Source of the DNA: CAMLFJ01 sp040902305
Lineage (GTDB): Bacteria; Methylomirabilota; Methylomirabilia; Rokubacteriales; CSP1-6
Direction: 5' to 3'
Assembly: GCA_040902305.1 (NCBI GenBank)
Contig: JBBDXN010000129.1
Span: 19,734-83,733, forward strand
Length of the DNA: 64,000 nucleotides
Below, piece after piece: positions 57,880 to 64,000 of this stretch. The stretch's first letter is position 1. Each line of letters starts with the position of its first letter. The translations under genes were made by a program, and so were the position numbers. Under the pieces are notes generated by a model. That model saw only the letters and a list, made by a program, of their open reading frames with translations, made no database searches and was not told the DNA's origin.

Positions 57880-58506
57880 TCACCCTACCCTCTCCCCGGA
57901 GGGGAGAGGGAGATAGGGGGCGGGGTTGAGATTGCGCACGAAGCAGCGCACCTCGCCCAGGTGCTCGTAGCGCTCGGTGTGCGCGGGCAGCCCGGCCTCG
58001 GCGGCGTCGATCCCCAGTGACCGCAGCACCGGCTCCGTGAGGAGCGCGTAACCTCCGGTCCGCCCTACTCCGTTCTTCAGCAGCCGGTGAACGAGGATCA
58101 CCGCGGTACCGGTGACCCGATCCCGTCCGCCCACCGTGTGTCGCAGGAACGGCCCGTGGTGGACCACCATCTTCAGGTCCAGCGTCCCGATCTGCTGGCA
58201 GGCGCCGCACAAGCACGTCTCCGCGTCCTGCATCGCCCGCTGCCGGCTCTTGAAGGCCGCGAAGGCGTCCTCCAGCACCTCGAGCAGCCGCGTCCGCGGC
58301 AGCTCGGAGGACGTCCCGCCGAGGGCGAACACCGCGTCGCCCTCGATCTCCTGGATCTCGAGCGGCGGCGAGAGGTGGCCCACCAGGTCGTCGAGGAGGG
58401 CCCCGATGATCTCGGAGCCGTGCTCGAGCTCCGTGGTGGTGACGAAGGCGGTGAAGCCCGACACGTCGGCCAGGATGAGAAAGCCACGGTCTGTTCGGTT
58501 GTTCAT
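57880..58506 (-). CDS. DUF2652 / class III cyclase-like protein
   Basis: A 208-residue protein with the opening FLILADVSGFTAFVTTTELEHG (trimmed), EIEGDAVFALG and HHGPFLRHTVGG, which is the DUF2652 pattern, a relative of class III nucleotide cyclases. CGAC adds a Cys pair. The metal Asp (ADVSGF) and Asp (GDAVF) are kept. The C-terminal LPLPSGERVG is read from REP-like copy E. ATG 58506. Confidence 0.8.
   Translation of the reverse strand: MNNRTDRGFLILADVSGFTAFVTTTELEHGSEIIGALLDDLVGHLSPPLEIQEIEGDAVFALGGTSSELPRTRLLEVLEDAFAAFKSRQRAMQDAETCLCGACQQIGTLDLKMVVHHGPFLRHTVGGRDRVTGTAVILVHRLLKNGVGRTGGYALLTEPVLRSLGIDAAEAGLPAHTERYEHLGEVRCFVRNLNPAPYLPLPSGERVG
57888..57910. repeat. REP-like palindrome copy E
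   Basis: CCCTCTCCCC (57888-57897), GGA, GGGGAGAGGG (57901-57910), perfect stem. Sits between the convergent propeller and DUF2652 genes and encodes the last residues of the latter. Confidence 0.85.
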
Positions 58507-58555
58507 GCCCTGAAGACACCGGACCGGGGCCGGTGTGAAACAGCCCTGGGGCCGG

Positions 58556-59686
58556 CTAAACCCGCTCCAGGATGTGCAAACCCCGACCCCGATCGATCAG
58601 GTACAGCAGGCCTCGTCCGTCGACCTCGACGTCGTTGCTGGAGACCCGGGTTTGCCCGGTCGGCGGCGCGGGAAGGAAGTGGGCGACCTCCCGCGGGGCA
58701 TGGGGGTTGGCGACGTCGACGATGCGGAGGCCGTGCGCGAACCATGCCACCGGGATCTCGGGGCCGGTCACCCGCTCGCACGGCTGGTGGCAGCCGGTGA
58801 ACTCGGGCTGCGGGTCACCGTTCACCGCCGTGAGCTGGAAGGTCGAGATCGGCACCGGGTGTCCCTCGTCCGTGATGTCCACCAGCCACAGGAACGACGG
58901 CGGCCCGGGCGCGGTCTTGGCCACGTCCTCGTCGGCGGCCAGCATGATCCGGCGGCCGTGGAGCGGGAACGGCAGCGGCAGCGCGGTGTGGGTCGGCGTG
59001 ATGTAGGGCGGGCTCCAGTCGAGCCCGGAGACGAAGCGCGGCTTGCCCATGTCCTCGATGTCGAGGATCACGAAGCCGCCGTGCCAGTAGCTCACGTAGA
59101 GCCGGTTGCCAGAGCGGATCGGATGGTGGCAGCGATGATGCCGGCCCGACCAGGTCGGCTTCTCGCCGCCCGCGGTCCACTGCCCCGGCATCCACCAGCG
59201 TCCGACCTCCTTCGGCCGCGCCGGATCGTGAAGATCCAGGATCATCACGATGTTGCCGACGTAGCCGTCCATCTCGGGGGAGATGTAGGCGTAGCGGCCG
59301 TCGAAGGTGAAGCGGTGCACCCCCGCGCCGCCGCACTTCCAGAACGTGATCTCGCGCGGCCGGCTCGGGTCGGAGACATCGTAGATCACGAGGCCGCCGC
59401 CCACCCCGGCCGGCGGCTGGTGCGCGGGCTGGGCCTCGCGGTTCACCAGCATGAGCCCGTTGGCCGCGCGCACCTTGTGCGAGTGGGTCTGGGGCGGCAC
59501 CTCGAGGGTGGCCAGCGTGCGAGGCCGGGCGGGATCGCTCACGTCCACGATGCTGGTGCCGTGCGGCGCCTTCATGTGCGCGATGTAGGCGGTGGTGCCG
59601 TCCACCGAGACCTGGCCGCCGCCCGGGCAGTCGAGCCAGGCGACCTGTCTGAGACCCTGCACGCTCGGCGCGATCGCGGTGGCCAT
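58556..59686 (-). CDS. LVIVD-repeat beta-propeller protein
   Basis: A 376-residue protein made of repeats like SIVDVSDPARPRTLATLEV, VIYDVSDPSRPREITFW, MILDLHDPARPKEVGRW, VILDIEDMGKPRFVSG and LRIVDVANPHAPREVAHF. This is the LVIVD propeller family, found near transport and catabolic genes with unknown function. His-rich segment RHHRCHHPIRSG might bind metal. No signal peptide. ATG 59686. Confidence 0.88.
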   Translation of the reverse strand: MATAIAPSVQGLRQVAWLDCPGGGQVSVDGTTAYIAHMKAPHGTSIVDVSDPARPRTLATLEVPPQTHSHKVRAANGLMLVNREAQPAHQPPAGVGGGLVIYDVSDPSRPREITFWKCGGAGVHRFTFDGRYAYISPEMDGYVGNIVMILDLHDPARPKEVGRWWMPGQWTAGGEKPTWSGRHHRCHHPIRSGNRLYVSYWHGGFVILDIEDMGKPRFVSGLDWSPPYITPTHTALPLPFPLHGRRIMLAADEDVAKTAPGPPSFLWLVDITDEGHPVPISTFQLTAVNGDPQPEFTGCHQPCERVTGPEIPVAWFAHGLRIVDVANPHAPREVAHFLPAPPTGQTRVSSNDVEVDGRGLLYLIDRGRGLHILERV

Positions 59687-59740
59687 GTCGATGCGCCGGA
59701 GCCTAGCAGACCGCGGGTCCGTCGCCAAGCCCGGGGCCAT

Positions 59741-59768
59741 TTGACAGGCGCCGCCGGGGCATGACAAA
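59741..59768 (+). promoter_or_regulatory. Candidate sigma-70 promoter
   Basis: TTGACA (59741-59746), 16 bp, GACAAA (59763-59768, 3/6). It lies 30 bp before the ATG at 59798 and its AAAGGAG site. Confidence 0.35.
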
Positions 59769-59797
59769 GTCTCCGCAACTCGCAAAGGAGCGTCGCC

Positions 59798-61369
59798 ATG
59801 GCCCTCTCCGTCGATCGGTCCGTGCGTCCCGAGATCAGTGCCTATGCGCGGCTCGAGGAGAAGATCCTGGAGCGGGACCAGAAGGGTGCCAGCGACATCT
59901 TCTACGACCTGGTGCGGGCGCGGGTCCCGCTCGCCGAGCTGGCCGGCCAGATCGTGCGGATCCACGCGCCCTACACCCACGTGCCGTACCACCAGCGTCT
60001 CGACGACGGGATCCCGCGGTTCGTCAACAACGACCACTGCCTGCTCAGCTCGCGCGCGAGCCTCGACCTGATGCCGCTGATGCCGCCCGAGCTGGCCTAC
60101 CTGCCGTACGCCCAGACCATCTGGTACATGCCGACCGGCCTCGACCCGTGGAATCAGCTCCTCGGCAAGATGCCCGGGCACTACGTGCGGCTCTACGAGA
60201 TCAAGTTCGAGGGCAAGCCGCCCCTGCCCGAGGTGCACTGGCCGGACCAGGCCCCGCTCCCCATCGAGGGCACGTGGCCGGAGCGGCTCAACACGTGGCT
60301 GACGCTCGTGCAGCGCGGCGAGGTCATCAACTCGTATCGCGTCTTTCTCGGACTGTGGGACGAGGCGGTCGACGACGCGGCGAAGCGCACCTCCCTCCTC
60401 GCCCAGCTCGTGTTCGCCGGCCTCATCGACGTGCAGGACCGGGTGCTCCACAACCGCTCCTACACCACGGGGCACAAGTCCTACCGCGCCCGTGCCACCG
60501 TGGAGGTGGCCCGCGCGGTGGGCTGGGCGAACGCGCACAGCATCCTGTACGCGGGCGTGCCCGACATCGCGGTGGGGCCGCGCTGGTACTCGACCTACGA
60601 GATGGGCTGCCTGGTGATCCAGAACCTGCTCGACAACAAGGACCGCGAACTGCTCGAGAACGACGAGGCGCTGACCCCGGTGGAGTCCCTCGCGCTCCAG
60701 CAGGCCATCCTGAGCGGCCAGGAGCCGGCCTTCATCGACCTGATCGTGGGGCTGCTGAAGTCCGGCCGGGGCCATCGCCAGATCATCGACACGATCCAGC
60801 TCGCCTCCGCCCAGCTCATCATCGAGACCGGCGACGTCAACGCCTACTCGATGCCCCAGCACAGCTACGAGTACTGCAACACGGTGCGCTGGTTCTTCGA
60901 CACGTTCCAGCATCCGCACCGCCTCAAGCTACTCTTCGTGGCCGCCGCCTTCGTCACCCGCGCCGCGCATCACCAGAAGCACACCCCGGACAACAACCCG
61001 GTGAAGATCACGCCCCCCAAGGGCTCCGACGCGCTGACCCCGTCCGATCTGCTCAAGCGCCTGGACAGTGCGCTCGACGGGCTGCGGGCCTTCGAGGCCA
61101 TGGACTGGACCGCCGCCTATCTCCACTCCGGCGCGGACCGCGCCCCGCTGCTGCGGACGCTCGCGGTGGGCGCGGCCAAGGCGGGCAACGACCCGCACAA
61201 CCAGGAGCTGGGCATCTGCCTGCTCGACGACTACGGCCACTCCACCGCGGCGGAGCGCGACCGCCTGCTCTACGCCTCGGCCAAGCACACCGCGGGGCAC
61301 CGCAAGTACGGCAGCCACCTCGACGCGTGGCGCCGCTACGCGGACGCCTTCGGTCTCGCTCGCTCCTGA
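59798..61369 (+). CDS. Conserved protein of unknown function, 523 residues, His-rich
   Basis: I do not recognise this soluble, mainly helical protein. Visible features: HAPYTHVPYHQRLDDG (about 56-71), VNNDHCLLSSRASLDL, a central VLHNRSYTTGHKSYRARA (about 225-242), MPQHSYEYCNTVRWFF, and a late ICLLDDYGHSTAAERDRLL. The many conserved-looking His and Glu suggest a metal enzyme or a questin-oxidase-like helical fold, but this is a guess. Strong AAAGGAG before ATG 59798. The next gene encodes a binding protein. Confidence 0.78.
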   Translation: MALSVDRSVRPEISAYARLEEKILERDQKGASDIFYDLVRARVPLAELAGQIVRIHAPYTHVPYHQRLDDGIPRFVNNDHCLLSSRASLDLMPLMPPELAYLPYAQTIWYMPTGLDPWNQLLGKMPGHYVRLYEIKFEGKPPLPEVHWPDQAPLPIEGTWPERLNTWLTLVQRGEVINSYRVFLGLWDEAVDDAAKRTSLLAQLVFAGLIDVQDRVLHNRSYTTGHKSYRARATVEVARAVGWANAHSILYAGVPDIAVGPRWYSTYEMGCLVIQNLLDNKDRELLENDEALTPVESLALQQAILSGQEPAFIDLIVGLLKSGRGHRQIIDTIQLASAQLIIETGDVNAYSMPQHSYEYCNTVRWFFDTFQHPHRLKLLFVAAAFVTRAAHHQKHTPDNNPVKITPPKGSDALTPSDLLKRLDSALDGLRAFEAMDWTAAYLHSGADRAPLLRTLAVGAAKAGNDPHNQELGICLLDDYGHSTAAERDRLLYASAKHTAGHRKYGSHLDAWRRYADAFGLARS

Positions 61370-61386
61370 GACTACCCTCCGTCACG

Positions 61387-62349
61387 TTGATCGATCGTCG
61401 TCGCTTCCTCGCCACGCTGGCGGCGGGCGCCGCCACCTCCGCCGGGGCCGCCCTGGCGGCGGCGCGCGTGCCCCGCGTGGCGCTCATCAGCGCCGGGAGC
61501 AGGTCGATCGAGGCCCTTCAGGCCGGCCTGCGCGCAGCCGGCTACGTGCCCGGCCAGACGATCGTGGTCGAGCATCGCCGGACGGAGGGCCGGCCGGAGC
61601 GCTACCGCCCCGCCGTCGAAGCCGCGCTCAAGGGCGGCGTGGACGTCATCGTGGTGGGCAGCACTCACGGCCTCGCCGCCGCGCGTACCGCCACCCGTAC
61701 CGTGCCCATCGTGGCCGTCGACCTCGAGACCGATCCGGTGGCGAGCGGTTTCGTCGAGAGTCTCGCGCGACCCGGCGGCAACGTCACCGGCTTCTTCCTC
61801 GACCTGGGCGACTTGAGCGGCAAGCTCCTCCAGCTGCTTCAGGAGGCGGTACCGGGGGTGAACCGCGTCGCGGCCCTGCACGATCCGGTGATCGGCCTCC
61901 CTCAGCTTCAGGCGACGCGAGCGGCGGCGGGCCCGGCCGGGATCACGCTCCTCCCGGCGCCGGTGCAGAAGGCGGGCGACCTGTCGGCCGCGATCGAGAG
62001 CGCGGCGCGGGACGGCGCCCGCGCGCTGGTGGTGCTGTCCGCACCGTTGATGCGGGTGAACCAGACCCGGATCGACGAGCTAGCCCTCCGTCACCGGCTC
62101 CCCTCCGTGACGCTCTTCGCGCTGCTCCCGAACGGCCACGGTTTCCTGTCCTACGGCCAGGACCTGGACGAGATGTACCGGGGTAGTGGCTCGTACGTGG
62201 ACCGGATCCTCAAGGGCGCGCGCGCCGCCGAGCTGCCGGTGCAGCGCCCATCGAGGTTCGAGCTGGCCGTAAACCTCCGAACGGCGAAGGCGTTGCGTCT
62301 CAGCATCCCGCCTCCCCTGATCGTGGGCGCCGATCGGGTGATCGAGTGA
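61387..62349 (+). CDS. ABC transporter substrate-binding protein (TrpX/ABC_sub_bind family), TTG start
   Basis: A 320-residue binding protein with a twin-arginine-like signal (LIDRRRFLATLAAGAA). Family pattern: IEALQAGLRAAGYVPGQTIV, DVIVVGSTHGLAAARTAT, TVPIVAVDLETDPVASGFV and LARPGGNVTGF. The frame has no ATG or GTG near the signal; TTG 61387 fits. No permease or ATPase accompanies it, as often for these proteins. Confidence 0.88.
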   Translation: MIDRRRFLATLAAGAATSAGAALAAARVPRVALISAGSRSIEALQAGLRAAGYVPGQTIVVEHRRTEGRPERYRPAVEAALKGGVDVIVVGSTHGLAAARTATRTVPIVAVDLETDPVASGFVESLARPGGNVTGFFLDLGDLSGKLLQLLQEAVPGVNRVAALHDPVIGLPQLQATRAAAGPAGITLLPAPVQKAGDLSAAIESAARDGARALVVLSAPLMRVNQTRIDELALRHRLPSVTLFALLPNGHGFLSYGQDLDEMYRGSGSYVDRILKGARAAELPVQRPSRFELAVNLRTAKALRLSIPPPLIVGADRVIE

Positions 62350-62422
62350 GCCATGGCGGGACGCGCCGGGCACGGGTTCGAAGTACCCCCCTGACGCGAA
62401 CCGCCGGCCCTGTCGACGGCCG

Positions 62423-62455
62423 TTGACAGAGTGTACCGAGTTACGATATTGTACA
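62423..62455 (+). promoter_or_regulatory. Promoter and palindromic operator of the toxin-antitoxin operon
   Basis: TTGACA (62423-62428), 16 bp, GATATT (62445-62450, 4/6). TGTAC (62432-62436) and GTACA (62451-62455) form an inverted repeat over the promoter. Toxin-antitoxin complexes commonly bind such sites to repress themselves. The segment is AT-richer than its surroundings. Confidence 0.6.
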
Positions 62456-62487
62456 TTTCGTCAGGTCAGAGGCTCGAGGAGGATCAC

Positions 62488-62742
62488 ATGGTCAGGATCG
62501 AAGCGACCGCCGCCAGGAAGGGGCTCTCGGATCTGCTGAGTCAGGTCCAATACCGCTCTGACCGAATCGTGATCGAGCGCCGGGGAAAGGATGCCGCGGC
62601 TCTCATCTGCATGGCCGATCTGCGTCTACTCGAGCTGTTGGAAGACACCATTGATATCGAGGCAGCCCGACAGGCTCTAGAGAACCCCAAGAACAAGGTG
62701 CATGTCCCGCTCGATGAGGTCAAGAAGCGCCTGGGCTTGTAG
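62488..62742 (+). CDS. Phd/YefM-type antitoxin
   Basis: An 84-residue antitoxin: the N-terminal DNA-binding part (EATAARKGLSDLLSQVQYRS, then IVIERRGKDAAALICMADL) matches the Phd/YefM family, and the C-terminal ALENPKNKVHVPLDEVKKRL region would fold on the toxin. ATG 62488 follows GAGGAGG. The toxin gene starts 9 bp after its stop. Confidence 0.88.
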   Translation: MVRIEATAARKGLSDLLSQVQYRSDRIVIERRGKDAAALICMADLRLLELLEDTIDIEAARQALENPKNKVHVPLDEVKKRLGL

Positions 62743-62750
62743 CGCGGGGC

Positions 62751-63059
62751 GTGGCTTACACGGTCGAGTTTCTTGAGACCGCCATCGAGGAGCTGGCCGA
62801 TCTCCCGAAAGACGTCCAACGGCAAATCCTGAGACGGATCGAGGGCCTCAGGATCGACCCCCGGCCCGCCGGTGTTAAGCAACTGAAGGCTACCGAGAAG
62901 TTCCTTCGTCTCCGGGTCGGCAACCATCGAGTGATCTACGTGATCGAGGGGAAGAACGTATTGGTCCTCGTGGTGAAGATTGGCGATCGTAAGGACATCT
63001 ACGATCAAGTCGAAGTGCCCACCCGGCGCGTCAGCGCTTGGCGGCGGAAGCGCAGGTAG
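62751..63059 (+). CDS. RelE/ParE-family toxin
   Basis: A 102-residue toxin: VEFLETAIEELADLPKDVQR, RIDPRPAGVKQLKATEKF, LRLRVGNHRVIYVIEGKN and VLVVKIGDRKDIYD form the RelE fold. The Arg in RVGNHRVIY and the Lys/Arg pair fit ribosome-dependent mRNA cleavage, but the RelE catalytic Tyr near the C-terminus is represented only by IYD. GTG start 62751. Confidence 0.9.
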   Translation: MAYTVEFLETAIEELADLPKDVQRQILRRIEGLRIDPRPAGVKQLKATEKFLRLRVGNHRVIYVIEGKNVLVLVVKIGDRKDIYDQVEVPTRRVSAWRRKRR

Positions 63060-63078
63060 ACTTGCCATGCGGTGCGTT

Positions 63079-63375
63079 TCATTGCCGCTGCCCCTTCGGC
63101 CCCCGCGGGTCTACCGTGTCGGGGAGGCAGACGTACCGACTGCTCGCCCTGAGGAACTCGCCCATCTGCTTGGCATCCTTCTGCATGTCTGTCATCAGCT
63201 GGGAGACTGCCTCCTTGCAGTTTCTCTCGCCGGTTGTCGCACCATAGGCGCCGAAGGGTGTGTAGGTCGTCCCGGTCCCCAGCCACAACACCCACGCGCA
63301 TTCCGCATGGGCCGACGTGGCGAACGTGAGCAGGCAGAAGAATCCAGAGAGGACGCCCGTCCAACGAACGCTCAC
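63079..63375 (-). CDS. Small secreted protein, ECAWVLW/CLPDTVDPRGPK family
   Basis: A 98-residue exported protein with a signal peptide (to SAHA). Mature start ECAWVLWLGTG and end YVCLPDTVDPRGPKG are hallmarks of a family of unknown function I recall from Rokubacteria/Methylomirabilota genomes; Cys26, Cys53 and Cys83 could form disulfides. GTG 63375 overlaps the stop of a 35-codon ORF (GTGA). Confidence 0.75.
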   Translation of the reverse strand: MSVRWTGVLSGFFCLLTFATSAHAECAWVLWLGTGTTYTPFGAYGATTGERNCKEAVSQLMTDMQKDAKQMGEFLRASSRYVCLPDTVDPRGPKGQRQ

Positions 63376-63479
63376 GACGGCCCCTCCTGATAGCCCGGGT
63401 GCACGACGGCTCTCCTGGGCAATGCATTTCTGAGAGCGACCATGGCGAACTTCAGAGCCACATCTTCATCCGGAGTCAT
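63372..63479 (-). CDS. 35-residue ORF coupled to the secreted protein
   Basis: ATG 63479 with a strong GGGAGGTGC upstream encodes MTPDEDVALKFAMVALRNAL followed by 15 more residues; its TGA overlaps the next GTG. Below the size usually annotated. Helical and acidic-to-basic in character. The overlap and ribosome site argue it is translated, perhaps to couple translation of the secreted protein. No family recognised. Confidence 0.5.
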   Translation of the reverse strand: MTPDEDVALKFAMVALRNALPRRAVVHPGYQEGPS

Positions 63480-63656
63480 CGCGCACCTCCCTGGTTGGCG
63501 GGAGTCTACCAGCGTTGACGGGTGAGGGGTGCCGTGCGGGAGGGGTGCCCATGACGGGGCCTCTGGGTAGCTCTCGGGGCGCGCATGTTAGGATGCCCCC
63601 CAGCAGGAAAGACGGCCTTCCGCTCCGAAAGAGCGCGGGCCGCAAAGGAGACACCA

Positions 63657-64000
63657 GTGACGAGCAACCCCGCGTCAGTACGAGCGAAGGTGTACTTCAG
63701 GCAGGGCTGAAGCTCCTGCGCCAAGACGAAAGAGTTGCTTTCGTCATGGGGAGTGGCTTTCGAGGGCTTCGACGTCGAGGCCCAGCCGGCGCGGCGGGCC
63801 GATCTCGAGGCCTTCGGGGTGATGCGCGTGCCCGCCACCATCGTGGGCGACCGCATCGTGCACGGCTGGAACCCGCAGGCGCTGGCCGAGCTGGTCGGGG
63901 TGCGCTACCGCGCGCCGAAGAAGCTCGGCCCCGCCGGGCTGGCCGCGCGGATGGACCTGGTGCTGGCCGCCACCCAGCGCGCCATCCGGCAGGTGCCGCG
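63657..64000 (+). CDS. Glutaredoxin-like selenoprotein (UxxC), 3' end outside window
   Basis: GTG 63657, after AAAGGAG, reads MTSNPASVRAKVYFRQG, then TGA (63708-63710), then SSCAKTKELLSSWGVAFEG and on to VPATIVGDRIVHGWNPQAL without another stop to the right edge. The TGA stands exactly where the first Cys of a thioredoxin-fold CxxC belongs (U18-S-S-C21), and the cis-Pro loop (MRVPATIVG) confirms a glutaredoxin-like domain. A hairpin follows the TGA. After about residue 85 a helical extension begins (PAGLAARMDLVLAATQRAI). The natural reading is selenocysteine; a nonsense mutation of a Cys codon (TGC) is the alternative. Confidence 0.8.
63708..63758 (+). promoter_or_regulatory. Bacterial SECIS-like element after the in-frame TGA
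   Basis: Fourteen bases after the TGA an 8-bp perfect stem (GACGAAAG at 63725-63732, CTTTCGTC at 63738-63745) closes on the pentaloop AGTTG, which carries a GU. CTCC (63713-63716) and GGAG (63750-63753) can extend the base. Position and GU-bearing loop agree with bacterial SECIS elements recognised by SelB. Confidence 0.72.

Noticed and set aside
1..64000. tRNA, rRNA, insertion sequence or prophage genes
   Set aside because: No transposase, integrase or phage protein motif was found in the translations, and I saw no cloverleaf-like or rRNA-like segment by eye; a covariance-model scan was not possible.

Overview
The window looks like a piece of a GC-rich (roughly 70 %) environmental bacterium. 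The mix of gene families (many flavin-dependent LLM oxidoreductases, carboxymuconolactone decarboxylases, solute-binding proteins, LigAB-type dioxygenase subunits, an 'ECAWVLW...CLPDTVDPRGPK' secreted protein and a probable selenoprotein) resembles uncultured soil lineages such as Candidatus Rokubacteria / Methylomirabilota. That assignment is inference from protein style, not a search. I see no rRNA or tRNA gene, no CRISPR array, no insertion sequence and no prophage.

Layout. 1-4.4 kb: the 3' part of a sensor histidine kinase, then a minus-strand run (cupin, LigA-like, LigB-like, TM2-like membrane protein, Cys/His-rich protein, CMD protein) for aromatic ring opening. 4.5-8.7 kb: a plus-strand Fe3+/family-1 type ABC importer (binding protein, double-domain permease, ATPase) led by an internally deleted MmgE/PrpD gene. 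8.7-15.7 kb: a minus-strand operon joining a large GAF histidine kinase, a CheY-like regulator and a receiver-cyclase protein to a ketopantoate-reductase-like and a MetE-like enzyme. 15.8-21.5 kb: a coupled minus-strand module of a diiron protein, an HgdB-like protein, a two-domain BadF/BcrA-type activase and a DUF2229 protein. 21.5-27.6 kb: peroxiredoxin, unknown Cys protein, HIBADH-like/CMD pair, metallo-beta-lactamase, YihY and an aldehyde dehydrogenase.

27.8-34.3 kb is an envelope/stress cluster (BON, ferritin-like, DUF6496-like, zinc-ribbon, YtxH-like, M48 lipoprotein, cardiolipin-synthase-like, NAPE-PLD-like and PRC-barrel proteins) with convincing sigma-54 type (-24/-12) promoters. 34.5-43.8 kb holds an LLM oxidoreductase, an acyl-CoA dehydrogenase with a CMD protein, and two convergent carbohydrate-type ABC importers without their own ATPase; the second uses CTG start codons overlapping the upstream stops. 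43.9-52.3 kb: lipoproteins, a frameshifted phosphodiesterase, a Tam-like methyltransferase, dienelactone hydrolase and amidase. 52.3-62.3 kb: hydrolases, a TauD dioxygenase-upp-SDR-NIPSNAP run, beta-propeller proteins, an unrecognised 523-residue protein and a TrpX-type binding protein. 62.4-64 kb: a Phd/RelE toxin-antitoxin pair, a small secreted protein coupled to a 35-codon ORF, and, running off the right edge, a glutaredoxin-like gene whose UxxC site is written with an in-frame TGA followed by a SECIS-like hairpin.

A REP-like palindrome (four clear copies and one decayed copy) sits at gene ends and in three cases is read as the C-terminus of a protein. The most unusual observations are the probable selenoprotein, the recurrent CTG initiation, the set of sigma-54 promoters in front of small envelope genes, and the diiron/activase/dehydratase-like module.
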